NCBI GenBank assembly: GCA_003298465.1
Contig: QNGA01000001.1
Location: 1,054,001 to 1,118,000 of the forward strand
Length of the DNA: 64,000 nucleotides
From: a halophilic archaeon
Lineage (GTDB): Archaea; Halobacteriota; Halobacteria; Halobacteriales; Haladaptataceae
Direction: 5' to 3'
The notes under the pieces were generated by a model, which was given only the letters and a program-made list of their open reading frames with translations, ran no database searches and was not told the origin of the DNA. Made by a program: the position numbers and the translations under genes. Positions 1-7,825 of the stretch are shown here, piece by piece; position 1 is the stretch's first letter; each line of letters opens with the position of its first letter.

Positions 1-757
1 ACAGCGTGAACCCGGACGCCACCTCGCGGGCGACGAACTCGCCGCGCTCGGCGAAGTGGCGCTCGACCGTGGCGTGGAGCGCGACGAGCGACCCGTCGGC
101 GTTCGTCCCCCAGCACCGGCCCTTCACGCACCAGACGTCGTCGTCCGCCCGGAACCACCCGACGGCCCGCCGGAGCGCGTCCGGTTCTGGACGCTGGCCC
201 GCGTCCACGAAGGCGACGACGTCGCCCGTGGCGCGCTCCAGCCCGAAGTTCGCCATGGCGGCCTTCCCACCGGGGTCGGCGTCGCGCCGGCACACTCGAA
301 ACCGCGGGTCGCCCGCCGTCGCCGCCTCGGCGACGCGCTCGGTGCCGTCCGTCGACGCCGCCTCGTAGCAGAGTAGGACCTCCAGCCGGTCGTCCGGATA
401 GTCGAGTCGGCGACACGCCTCGACGGTCGCCGGTAGCGTGTCGGCCTCGTCGTACGCCGCGACGACGACGCTGACCGTCGGCGGGTCGGCGTCCCGAGGG
501 GCGGCGGCTGTCGCGCTCGGCAGGTCGGCGTCGCCCGGACCGAGGGCGGCCAGCGGTCGGAACGCGAGCGCCGCCCCGAGGGCGGCCCGACTCGCCAGTC
601 CCGCGAAGACGAGAACTGCGAGCGTACCCAGCACCCGTCCGTACGCGGGGACGAAGACGACCGGCGTCGCGACGACGGCCGCGATCGCTCCCGAACTCGC
701 CGCGTACGTCGCCGTCCGTCGGAACGCCGTCTCAGTTTCCGATGACCGAACGTCCAC
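1..757 (-). CDS. Family 2 glycosyltransferase, 3' end cut by the window edge
   Basis: Only the N-terminal ~252 codons are inside the window; the gene runs off the left edge. I chose a GTG start (MDVRSSETET) because an in-frame TGA lies two codons upstream. Residues ~15-70 hold two hydrophobic segments, so the enzyme is probably membrane-anchored. The GT-A domain starts near residue 92 (VSVVVAAYDEADTL), continues with TDGTERV, and has GGKAAMANFG and AFVDAGQRPEPDALR. The usual acidic metal-binding DxD is DAG here, which could mean altered chemistry. It is expected to add a sugar to a lipid-linked or surface glycan; acceptor and donor cannot be told from the sequence. It diverges from the CPBP protease gene. 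Confidence 0.8.
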   Translation of the reverse strand, partial: MDVRSSETETAFRRTATYAASSGAIAAVVATPVVFVPAYGRVLGTLAVLVFAGLASRAALGAALAFRPLAALGPGDADLPSATAAAPRDADPPTVSVVVAAYDEADTLPATVEACRRLDYPDDRLEVLLCYEAASTDGTERVAEAATAGDPRFRVCRRDADPGGKAAMANFGLERATGDVVAFVDAGQRPEPDALRRAVGWFRADDDVWCVKGRCWGTNADGSLVALHATVERHFAERGEFVAREVASGFTL

Positions 758-877
758 CGGTCAGTGTACCGTCCGAGGACGGAAACCGCTTGAGGCTGTC
801 CCCCTGCCTCGCGCGTCGCGACCACTCACTCCCCGGCTTCTCCCCCCGTCGTTCTCTCGCTCGACGATATGTTAAGT

Positions 878-888
878 ACTTTTAACTA
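878..888 (+). promoter_or_regulatory. TATA-like element of the CPBP protease gene
   Basis: TACTTTTAACT lies 26-36 bases before the ATG at 914, the spacing expected for a leaderless haloarchaeal transcript. It argues against the more upstream in-frame ATG at 869, which would sit before the promoter element itself. Confidence 0.45.
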
Positions 889-913
889 CCACTTCGAACG
901 CGTAGTCGATTCG

Positions 914-1762
914 ATGACCGGGAAGCGCGGACCCGCCCGTTCGACGGTACTGACCCTCGCAGCGTTCCTCCTGATAGCGTTCGGGTTCACCTGGAGTTAC
1001 AACGCTCTCTACGAGTCGCTCCTCGACGCCCGACTGTCGGGAACGACGCCGGGTCGGATCGTACCGTACTTCGGCGCGTGGGGTCCGCCGATCGCGGTGG
1101 CCGTCGTCCTCCGGACGAGCGACGTCTCCGTCGCCGACTGGTTCGGCCGCCAGGTACGGTCCCGTAATCCGCCGGAGTCGTACCTGCTGGCGCTGGTGCT
1201 TCCGAACGCCGTCCAGGCGGTCACGACGCTCGTGTACCTGTGGGCGGGGGTCCCCGTCGAGTTCTCCTTCCCGCTGGTGAACTTCGTCCTCGTGTTCGTC
1301 TTCACCCTCCTCCTGTTAGGTGCGCTGGAGGAGTTCGGCTGGCGCGGGTTCCTCCAGCCGTACCTGCAGGAGCGGTGGGGTGCCCTTCCCGCGGCGCTCG
1401 CCGTCGGCGTCCTGTGGGGGGCCTGGCACCTTCCACCGCTCCTCGCGGGGGACCTCGGGGGCATGGACCCGACCCTCTTTCTGGTCCACCTGCTACCGAT
1501 GTCGGTCGTCATGGCGTGGCTGTACAACATTTCGAGCGGCGTCGTGCCGGTGATGGTGTTCCACGCCGCGCACAACGCCCCCGGCCGGTTCTCGACGCCG
1601 ACCGGCGCCGTGCCACCGGGCGTGTCCGAGATGACGTATCCGGCCTACACCGTCGCCTGGATACTCGTCGGCGTCGCGTTCGTCGCCTACTACGGCCCGT
1701 CCCTCGCCGCCACGTCGGACGGCGGCGAGGACCCCGCCCCGGGACCGTTCCGCGCCGACTGA
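914..1762 (+). CDS. CPBP family intramembrane glutamic endopeptidase
   Basis: A 282-residue multi-spanning membrane protein of the CPBP (Abi/CAAX-prenyl-protease 2-like) family. The catalytic signature is present in order: EEFGWRGFL at residues 139-147 (EExxxR), a conserved His in WHLPPLL near 172, and FHAAHN with His ~217 and ~220. Six or more hydrophobic segments fit a family that cleaves or binds substrates within the membrane. In archaea substrates are mostly unknown, so any role in prenyl-protein or bacteriocin-like processing is inference. The ATG at 914 is preferred because a TATA-like stretch sits just upstream. It stands alone, divergent from the glycosyltransferase and convergent with the hydrolase. 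Confidence 0.9.
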   Translation: MTGKRGPARSTVLTLAAFLLIAFGFTWSYNALYESLLDARLSGTTPGRIVPYFGAWGPPIAVAVVLRTSDVSVADWFGRQVRSRNPPESYLLALVLPNAVQAVTTLVYLWAGVPVEFSFPLVNFVLVFVFTLLLLGALEEFGWRGFLQPYLQERWGALPAALAVGVLWGAWHLPPLLAGDLGGMDPTLFLVHLLPMSVVMAWLYNISSGVVPVMVFHAAHNAPGRFSTPTGAVPPGVSEMTYPAYTVAWILVGVAFVAYYGPSLAATSDGGEDPAPGPFRAD

Positions 1763-1843
1763 GACCCTTCCCGTCGCCGCCCGTCCCCCGCCCCGTGGAA
1801 CGCTACGCCCTTCTCGGTCGAGACGACCACCGGACGACGGCGA

Positions 1844-2749
1844 CTACTCGGCGGCCGACGCCTGCCGTTCGAGCACTCGCGATCCGCTCCGGAGAAGCGA
1901 GTGCAAGTGGTCCGCTTCGTCGAACGCGGTCAGCCGTGCGTTCGGCAGTCTTCCGGCCATTCGCCGGGCGTCTTCCACCGGGACGTTCGAATCCCGTCCG
2001 CCGTGCCACAGGCGAACTCGCCGGTCGACCTCCGTTACCGGGAAATCCCACTCCCGGGCGAGGAGGCGGCTCTCGGTTACGAACCCCCGTCCGCTGCGCG
2101 CGAGCGCCTCGACGAAATCGCGTTTGACGAGTTCGGCGACGTCGTCGGACGATTCGACCTGGCCGTCCGACGTGGTGTACTGCGAGACGACGAACGAGGG
2201 GGACGCGCGTTCGGCGAACCACCGCTGGGCTCTCAGTCCTCCCCGCAGGAGGAGCGGTGCCGTCCCCGCCAGCGCTTCGAGGAGACGAAGCGCCGTCGGC
2301 CTGCTGGACCTGAGCGACGGCGGAGTCGCCCCCGCGACGACGTCGACATCCCGAACGAGGTCGCCGCGGGTCGCGGCGAGTGCGAGCGCGTGGGGACCGC
2401 CGCCGGAGAATCCGACGACGCCGGCGCGCGAGACCCCGGCGTCGTCCAGTACGGCGGCGACGAACTCGCCGGTGTCGGCGAGCGTCCGCGTCGGCCACGG
2501 CGACGAGCGGCCGTATCCCGGTCGGTCGAGCGCGAGAAGACGAACGCCGGAGCGGCGTGCGTCTTCGTCGAACAGCCCTCCGAGCAGACGCGACCCCGGC
2601 GTCCCGTGGAGGAAAACGAGCGGCGTGCCGTCGGACGCACCGTACTCGGCGTACGAAACGCTACGGCCGCCGTCCGTGGAAACGACCGCCACGTTCTCCC
2701 CGTCCAACTCCGGCCCGATTCGCGCTCGCTCTGCACGTACGTCTTCCAT
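1844..2749 (-). CDS. Alpha/beta-fold hydrolase
   Basis: A 301-residue cytosolic alpha/beta hydrolase with a complete catalytic set. The oxyanion motif is FLHGTPGS (His48-Gly49), the nucleophile elbow GFSGGG (Ser115), the acid is probably Asp253 in HGGRDSNVP, and the base His281 in DEADHLHS. A DRPGYGRSS stretch near 75-83 is typical of this branch (proline iminopeptidase, haloalkane dehalogenase and lactonase relatives). The substrate is not predictable. It is transcribed divergently from the HTH_10 regulator at 2834 across an 84-base gap, so the regulator may control it. Confidence 0.9.
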   Translation of the reverse strand: MEDVRAERARIGPELDGENVAVVSTDGGRSVSYAEYGASDGTPLVFLHGTPGSRLLGGLFDEDARRSGVRLLALDRPGYGRSSPWPTRTLADTGEFVAAVLDDAGVSRAGVVGFSGGGPHALALAATRGDLVRDVDVVAGATPPSLRSSRPTALRLLEALAGTAPLLLRGGLRAQRWFAERASPSFVVSQYTTSDGQVESSDDVAELVKRDFVEALARSGRGFVTESRLLAREWDFPVTEVDRRVRLWHGGRDSNVPVEDARRMAGRLPNARLTAFDEADHLHSLLRSGSRVLERQASAAE

Positions 2750-2803
2750 CGGTGGTTGCTTCCGCGCCCAGCGTGGAGGGCGTGGTGCCGGATAGATGCG
2801 GTG

Positions 2804-2810
2804 TTTTATA
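2804..2810 (+). promoter_or_regulatory. TATA-like element before the HTH_10 regulator
   Basis: TTTTATA ends 23 bases before the ATG at 2834 and fits a leaderless start. A CACGTG palindrome follows at about 2815-2820 in the divergent region shared with the hydrolase gene. Confidence 0.45.
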
Positions 2811-2833
2811 CCACCACGTGTTCTAGTTCCGAT

Positions 2834-3499
2834 ATGAAACGGATTCGGTTCGGGGTCACCTATCCGGCGGAGCTAGCGCATCCGATTCATCGTCGACTCG
2901 CGCGGGAGGACGCGGTCTCGCGCATGGAACTGTTGATGTGGGGGCCGACGGCCGACGTTACGACGCTCTCGTGGTACGATGCGGGCCGGGAGACCGTCAC
3001 GGAGTTGCTCACCGCCGTCGAAACGGTCTCGACGAGCCACCTCGTCGAGGGCGACGGCGGGACGTACGCGTTCGTCTCACAGCGGGAGTACGAGTTCGAA
3101 GACGACGTGCTCGAACTCGTCTCCCGATCGAGGGTGGTCTTCCTCCCGCCGGTGACCTTCTTCGAGGACGGCGACGCGACGTTCGAGGCCGTCGGTGAGC
3201 CCTCGTCTTTGAGCGAGTTCCACGCTCGATTGAGCGAGTTGCTCGACGCTCGCATCGAACGCGTCCACGAGTTCCGGAGCGGGCCGTCGCCGTCGGACCT
3301 CACGGGCAGACAGCGGGCGGCACTGGAGGCCGCGATGGCCGTCGGATACTACGAGATTCCTCGAACGGGAACCGTCGAAGATGTCGCGAAGGAACTCGGG
3401 TGCGCTCGGAGCACCGCCGGCGAACTGCTGCGGAAGGCGGAGTCCGCCGTCGTCGCCGACTACACGTCCCGGAACGCGGTCGTCGCGGACTCGCGGTAG
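2834..3499 (+). CDS. HTH_10 (bacterio-opsin activator type) transcriptional regulator
   Basis: A 221-residue protein. The N-terminal ~150 residues form the sensor-like domain seen in short haloarchaeal Bat-type regulators. The C-terminal HTH_10 domain starts near residue 155 (LTGRQRAALEAAMAVGYYEIPR) with the recognition helix in ELGCARSTAGELLRKAE. These proteins bind promoters and often regulate adjacent genes; the divergent hydrolase is the likely target by position only. The start follows the TATA-like element; a long upstream reading frame without a promoter was ignored. Confidence 0.9.
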   Translation: MKRIRFGVTYPAELAHPIHRRLAREDAVSRMELLMWGPTADVTTLSWYDAGRETVTELLTAVETVSTSHLVEGDGGTYAFVSQREYEFEDDVLELVSRSRVVFLPPVTFFEDGDATFEAVGEPSSLSEFHARLSELLDARIERVHEFRSGPSPSDLTGRQRAALEAAMAVGYYEIPRTGTVEDVAKELGCARSTAGELLRKAESAVVADYTSRNAVVADSR

Positions 3500-3509
3500 A
3501 ACCGTCCGG

Positions 3510-4448
3510 TCAGTCCCCGTCGTCCGCGAACCACTTCGCGAGGCCGGCGCTGGTGGCCATCTCGACGACGCCGAAGGCGACGGCGGGGAGCGACGCGACG
3601 GTCGGGAGTCCGGCCGCGATGACGAGGGCGGCCGCGACGGCGAAATCGCGCATGCCGACCGTGAGAACCGACGCGACACGCGCCGGGCGGGCGGCCCGAC
3701 GCCCGACCAGGAAGCCGACGCCGTACCCGACACCGTTGAGGACGACGGCGCCGACGCCGACGCCGGCCAGCAGGGACGCGTTCGAGCGAACGACCGCCGC
3801 GTTGGCGGCCGTAACCCCGCCGATGATGAGTATCACCATCACCGCCGACACCGACGGATAGTAGGCGTCGTACCGGGCGACGCGCTCGGGGTGCCGGGCG
3901 CGTACGCCGACCGCGACCAGCATTGGCGCGACGACGGCCACGACCAGTTGCTCGACGATCGGGGCCGTCGGAACGTCGACGCTCCCGACGAGGACCGCCA
4001 CGACGGCCGGTATGAAGCCGACGCTCCCGACGCCGATGACGACGAGCGCGGTCGTCGAGAGCGCGGTATCGCCGTCGGCGAGTTCGGTCATCACCGGCGT
4101 CACGAGTTCCGGGGTCACCGCTCCCAGGACGACGAACCCCACGGTCAGTTCCGGCGACAGGCCGAGTCCGCGGGCGATTCCGAACGCCAGGAACGGCATG
4201 GTCGCGTGTCCGGCGAGCACCGCCCCGAGCGCTCCGGCGTCGACCCGGCGGAACCGTTCGACCGACAGCGTCAGCGAGATGCTACCGATCATCACCGCGA
4301 GAACGAGCGTCGACGCTCGCGTCACCACCGCCAGCCGAGGGACGGCGATACCGAGTCCGACTGAGAGCAGAATCCACAGGAGGAGGTACTCTTCGACGAG
4401 GTCCGTCAGGGCCATTTCGGGTGTCTCGTGTGAAGTCGTCGAAGCCAT
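3510..4448 (-). CDS. Bile acid:sodium symporter (BASS) family transporter
   Basis: A 312-residue protein with about 9-10 hydrophobic segments along its length. The match to the BASS/arsenite-permease-like superfamily rests on TPELVTPVMTELADGD near residues 110-125, which resembles the family's first crossing motif, and GMRDFAVAAALV near 265-280, resembling the second. It would import an organic anion or similar solute with Na+. The substrate is unknown. It lies convergent with the HTH_10 gene, 10 bases away. Its own N-terminal 15 residues are hydrophilic and a shorter start (MALTDLVEE) is possible. Confidence 0.8.
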   Translation of the reverse strand: MASTTSHETPEMALTDLVEEYLLLWILLSVGLGIAVPRLAVVTRASTLVLAVMIGSISLTLSVERFRRVDAGALGAVLAGHATMPFLAFGIARGLGLSPELTVGFVVLGAVTPELVTPVMTELADGDTALSTTALVVIGVGSVGFIPAVVAVLVGSVDVPTAPIVEQLVVAVVAPMLVAVGVRARHPERVARYDAYYPSVSAVMVILIIGGVTAANAAVVRSNASLLAGVGVGAVVLNGVGYGVGFLVGRRAARPARVASVLTVGMRDFAVAAALVIAAGLPTVASLPAVAFGVVEMATSAGLAKWFADDGD

Positions 4449-4713
4449 CGTATCACGTCGTCGATTCCGAACCGGGGCGAACTATCGGTGCCGTCATCGA
4501 CCGCCGGCCGCTGACGGGGATGGCGCGCGAGCAGTTCGTCGCCGGTCGGCTCTTTCGCGTCTCGCCGGAACTGACGGGGACGATGGACGGGGTTGCAGGA
4601 CCGGAACGCGGCGTCCACGAGAATCGCATCTAGCCACAGGCCTTTTGGCTCGTACCTCCATCGTAACAGACGTCACTGAAACGACGGTGTCGGCGTCGTT
4701 CCCGTAAGTATCC
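4449..4713. other. Intergenic region without a supported gene
   Basis: Two short open frames overlap here on opposite strands (4421-4633 plus, 4406-4618 minus), but neither has a recognisable motif or promoter. I see no RNA gene. Confidence 0.4.
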
Positions 4714-4878
4714 ATGTATTCGGAATCACGCGAAGAGATAGCCGAGCCGAGGGAACCGGAGGTACCGAATCTGGACGATTTCGCCGGCTACGAGGACGGA
4801 GAGAGCTACGTCGTCTGCGACAAAACGAACGCGAAGGCGTGGATTCGCTCGGACGTCACGAAGACGCCCTCCCGCTGA
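4714..4878 (+). CDS. Small acidic haloarchaeal protein (DUF7331-like)
   Basis: A 54-residue protein starting MYSESREEIAEP and ending TKTPSR. The layout (acidic N-terminus, a tyrosine in a LDDFAGYEDGESYVV core, then KAWIRSD) resembles a family of small haloarchaeal proteins with a conserved W-[IV]-x-S-D end, which I associate with DUF7331. The function is unknown. It is convergent with the flavoprotein gene on its right. Confidence 0.6.
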   Translation: MYSESREEIAEPREPEVPNLDDFAGYEDGESYVVCDKTNAKAWIRSDVTKTPSR

Positions 4879-4997
4879 CCGGTTCGGTCTCCCGACTCGT
4901 CATCGTCGGGGGCGTGGTCCATCCGGACCGGCAGTCCTGCCCGTAGAGCCGCGGGTGGCGGCAGCGTCGGAGGTCCGGCGCGGAACCGGTAGTCGGT

Positions 4998-6239
4998 TCA
5001 CCGGCAGTCCTCGCAGACGTACTCCGTTCTCGCGCCGAGGTGCTCCGGGTCCGGACGAGCGACGTACTCGCCGCACTCCCTGCACCACGTCCAGTAGACC
5101 ATCCGTTCGTGCTCCGCCACGTACGTGGACGAACCCTCGCCCCTCGCGTCACGACGTATCTCGACGTGCGCGTCCGTCACCGCCGTCACGGTGCCGTCGA
5201 TGGACGCGTGCTGGGTGTTGCTGATGGCGCCCTGCCCCGGGACGGCGATCATCTCGCCTTCGGTAACCTCGGCTCCCTCCCCGACTATCGGACGGCTCTC
5301 GGCGACCACGTCGCCGAAGTCCGGGTTGGTGATGAGCGGCACGCGGACGACGTCCGGCTCGATTCTGGTCGGTTCGGTCTCGTGGTCGCCCGACCAGTCG
5401 TACGCGTTGAGGACGTTGATTCGCCCGTCGCCGAGCGTGTTCTCGGCGACCACTTCGTCGTCGAGCACGAGGACGCAGTTCGTCCGCTTTTTCACGCCGA
5501 ACTCGGCGGGCGACCCGTCGACTTCGAAGCACCAGCCCGGACCGCCGTCCGCGAGCATTTCGTCGTCCAGTTCCGCGGACGACCTGCCGGCGGCCTCGAG
5601 AAGCGTCGCTGCCGGCGTCCCCACCGGCACTTCGAGGAAGCGGTGGCGGGGGACGTTCCCGTCGACGTGAACCAACTTCCGCGTCACGGGGTCGCCCTCG
5701 TCCAGCGCGTGGAACACGTTGTGCATCGTCTCGGTGTTCTGGACGATCCACCCGTGGTCCATCGGCAACTCGTTCTGCAGGACGACGTCGGCGACCAGCC
5801 TGAGGAGCACGTTCTCCATCCCGTACTCGTACCTGTCGTCGGTGTAGGCGAACACCACGCCCGACTCGTCGTCGGGGTCGAGCGGGAGTCGTTCCGGCGC
5901 GTACACCGAGCCGTCCACGGCGTCCTCGAATCTCCCCATCCATCGCTCCCGGTCGGTCTCCTTCGCGCAGACGACGACCAGTTCGAGCGCCTGCTCGAGG
6001 AGCGCGTCGAAGAACGACGCGAAGTCCTCGGCGCGGGACCGACCGAGCCACTTGTCGATGTAGTAGTTCGGCTCGCTCTCCTGATGGTTCACCACGAGAA
6101 ACGACACGTCGTCGAGGCGTGTCCACTTCGCGTGCGTCGGAAACCCCGCCCCGCCAGCCCCCGAAATCCCGGCGTTACGGAGCGTCGTGGCGATCTCCGG
6201 CACCTCCGCCCGTCCGAGCTGCTGGAGGTTTACGCTCAT
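4998..6239 (-). CDS. RnfC/NuoF-like flavoprotein with C-terminal zinc-ribbon
   Basis: A 413-residue protein. The N-terminus carries ISGAGGAGFPTHAKW (residues ~24-38), the glycine-rich NADH/FMN signature shared by RnfC, PduS and the 51-kDa subunit of complex I, followed by VNHQESEPN. SLBB-like sequence follows in the middle. The end has two CxxC pairs (WCRECGEY and VCEDC), a probable zinc or rubredoxin-like site instead of the family's 4Fe-4S clusters. I infer an electron-transfer oxidoreductase; no other Rnf or Nuo subunit is nearby. The ATG at 6239 gives the family N-terminus; an upstream extension to 6401 crosses a palindromic promoter region and is unlikely. Confidence 0.75.
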   Translation of the reverse strand: MSVNLQQLGRAEVPEIATTLRNAGISGAGGAGFPTHAKWTRLDDVSFLVVNHQESEPNYYIDKWLGRSRAEDFASFFDALLEQALELVVVCAKETDRERWMGRFEDAVDGSVYAPERLPLDPDDESGVVFAYTDDRYEYGMENVLLRLVADVVLQNELPMDHGWIVQNTETMHNVFHALDEGDPVTRKLVHVDGNVPRHRFLEVPVGTPAATLLEAAGRSSAELDDEMLADGGPGWCFEVDGSPAEFGVKKRTNCVLVLDDEVVAENTLGDGRINVLNAYDWSGDHETEPTRIEPDVVRVPLITNPDFGDVVAESRPIVGEGAEVTEGEMIAVPGQGAISNTQHASIDGTVTAVTDAHVEIRRDARGEGSSTYVAEHERMVYWTWCRECGEYVARPDPEHLGARTEYVCEDCR

Positions 6240-6272
6240 TGTCCCGTTCTGAACGTCTCTCCAGCACCACCA

Positions 6273-6313
6273 TAACATTTTTGATAACCGTAACGGTATT
6301 GAGAAGATTGTTA
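6273..6313. promoter_or_regulatory. Imperfect 41-bp palindrome, probable operator/promoter
   Basis: The outer arms are TAACA (6273) and TGTTA (ending 6313), and the centre is the near-perfect palindrome ACCGT-A-ACGGT (6286-6296). A second small inverted repeat, ATTGT-tag-ACAAT, follows at 6307-6319. The block is AT-rich compared with its surroundings and lies 34 bases before the flavoprotein start, so it is the likely site of its regulation. Confidence 0.5.
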
Positions 6314-6317
6314 GACA

Positions 6318-6515
6318 ATGACAACCACTGAAGGGGGCGACGGCGATATCTCGGAGGCGACGTCCAGCGATGGTCTCGGCTCGGCGTTCTTGCGTGGACA
6401 AATCGTGGGCACCCAGTCATCCGTGGCCCGAGACGTCGGCCGGGAACTCGGATCGGTCTCCATCGCTCTCGGAAATCTGCCGAGAGGATTGCGGTCTACT
6501 GACCGGGCCACCTGA
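6318..6515 (+). CDS. Doubtful 65-residue open frame
   Basis: A possible protein MTTTEGGDGDISEATSS... with no motif I know. It begins inside the palindromic region divergent from the flavoprotein, so it could be a co-regulated small gene. The codon use is less GC-biased at third positions than the flanking genes, and it may be non-coding or a remnant. Confidence 0.2.
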   Translation: MTTTEGGDGDISEATSSDGLGSAFLRGQIVGTQSSVARDVGRELGSVSIALGNLPRGLRSTDRAT

Positions 6516-6610
6516 ATCGTCGAGCGACGTACTCTTCGACGGGAAACGAGTGCGCTCCGCCACCAGACAGATATCCGATAGTTAATTGTCCGTCCCTTCG
6601 AAGCGACGGC

Positions 6611-7510
6611 ATGGACGGAAGATTCGTCTCCGGGACGACGATTCGAACGGAAGCGGTGAGCGGTCGGCTCTATCCGGGTCTCGGGGACGGCCCCCATCCG
6701 GGCGTGCTCGTTCTCCACGGGGGTGGTGGCGCACGCGGATACGAACAGACGTACGCCGCGATGCTCGCCGAGCACGGCTACACGGTGCTGTGCGTCGAGT
6801 ACTTCGGCACGTCCGGCGTTCGGGACAGACTGCTGGAAGTTCCGCTGGAGGAGTTCGGACGCGCCGCCGACTGGCTCCTCCGACGCCCCGAAGTGGCCGG
6901 CGAGCAAGTCGGCGTCGTCGGATTTTCCAGGGGCGGTGAGGCGTCGCTACTGGTCGGTTCGCAGTTCGACGTGGTCGGCGTCGTCGTCGCGTACGTTCCG
7001 AGTTGCTACGTCTGGCCTGCCCCGTCCTGGATGGACGGTGTCGGTGAAGGCCAGCCGACGTGGACGCTCGCGGGAGAACCGCTCCCGCATCTCCCTATCG
7101 ACGAGTACGTCCGCGAGGACGACGGTATCGACGACCCGCTGGAAACCGAGGAACCGAACGCCTCGACGCTGGCTCTAGAGCGTTCGACGACCGACGAGAA
7201 GGAACGGGCCGCGATTCCCGTCGAAGATATCGAAGGACCGGTGTTGCTCGTCTCCGGTGGAAAGGACACCGTGTGGCCGTCGGCGCTGCTGGCGGACCGC
7301 GCGACCGACCGCCTCGACGACCACGACCACCCCTGGCGGTTCGAGCATCTTTCCTTTCCCGACGCCGGGCACGCGATCCGGGTCCCGTACCGATTCGAGG
7401 GCGACGCTGCCCCGGAGGAGACCCACAAGTACGGCGGAACGCACGAGGCGAACGGGCGCGCCGCCGCTCGCGCGTGGCGTGCAGCGCTCGAGTATCTGGA
7501 GCGAGTGTAA
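6611..7510 (+). CDS. BAAT C-terminal-type acyl-CoA thioester hydrolase / dienelactone-hydrolase-like protein
   Basis: A 299-residue alpha/beta hydrolase. The oxyanion region is VLVLHGGGGARGYEQ (~36-50), and the nucleophile elbow GFSRGGEASLL (Ser ~104) has the GxSRGGE form typical of the BAAT C-terminal (acyl-CoA thioesterase / bile acid-CoA acyltransferase) family. Later come the probable acid in VSGGKDTVWPS and the base in PDAGHAIRVPY. The long insert after KYGGTHEANG also occurs in this family. It probably hydrolyses an acyl thioester or ester in the cytosol. A GTTAATT stretch about 25 bases upstream is a plausible TATA box. It stands alone. Confidence 0.85.
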   Translation: MDGRFVSGTTIRTEAVSGRLYPGLGDGPHPGVLVLHGGGGARGYEQTYAAMLAEHGYTVLCVEYFGTSGVRDRLLEVPLEEFGRAADWLLRRPEVAGEQVGVVGFSRGGEASLLVGSQFDVVGVVVAYVPSCYVWPAPSWMDGVGEGQPTWTLAGEPLPHLPIDEYVREDDGIDDPLETEEPNASTLALERSTTDEKERAAIPVEDIEGPVLLVSGGKDTVWPSALLADRATDRLDDHDHPWRFEHLSFPDAGHAIRVPYRFEGDAAPEETHKYGGTHEANGRAAARAWRAALEYLERV

Positions 7511-7620
7511 CGGTACTCCTCGCACCCCGACCCCCTCGCCGGCGTCGTGCCGGAACGGGTTCAAGTAGAGACGCCCGGAGCTGTTTCGAGGCGAATGCCG
7601 GAGGAGAGGTTCCGCAGTAG

Positions 7621-7698
7621 ACGACCGTCGGCGAGCATCTTCGGAAGATCGAGGCGACCGTATTCTCGTCGCTCCACGTCGACGCCACCGACCGCTGA
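7621..7698 (+). pseudogene. Broken 3' fragment of an HTH_10 regulator
   Basis: In this frame the sequence reads TTVGEHLRKIEATVFSSLHV and ends at a TGA (7696-7698). This is the recognition helix and C-terminus of an HTH_10 domain. A TAG lies directly before it (7618-7620) and no start or upstream domain can be found in frame. The intact HTH_10 gene at 7826-8467, on the other strand, has the same TVGEHLRKIE, so this is most likely the end of a lost paralogue. Confidence 0.6.
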
Positions 7699-7825
7699 AG
7701 CGACTGGACGTCTCGGGAACTCCCGCTCTAATCAGGGGCTCATCGCCTGCGACTGCGCGGACGTCGTTCGGCCCAATCTGGATGCCGACGAGTTGAGACG
7801 ACCGTTTCGTCGAACGATGTTGGTA

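Noticed and set aside
869..913. Upstream ATG for the CPBP protease
   Set aside because: It lies before the TATA-like element and adds 15 residues without family similarity.
4406..4633. Two overlapping 70-codon frames between the transporter and the small acidic protein
   Set aside because: No motif, no promoter, mutually antisense.
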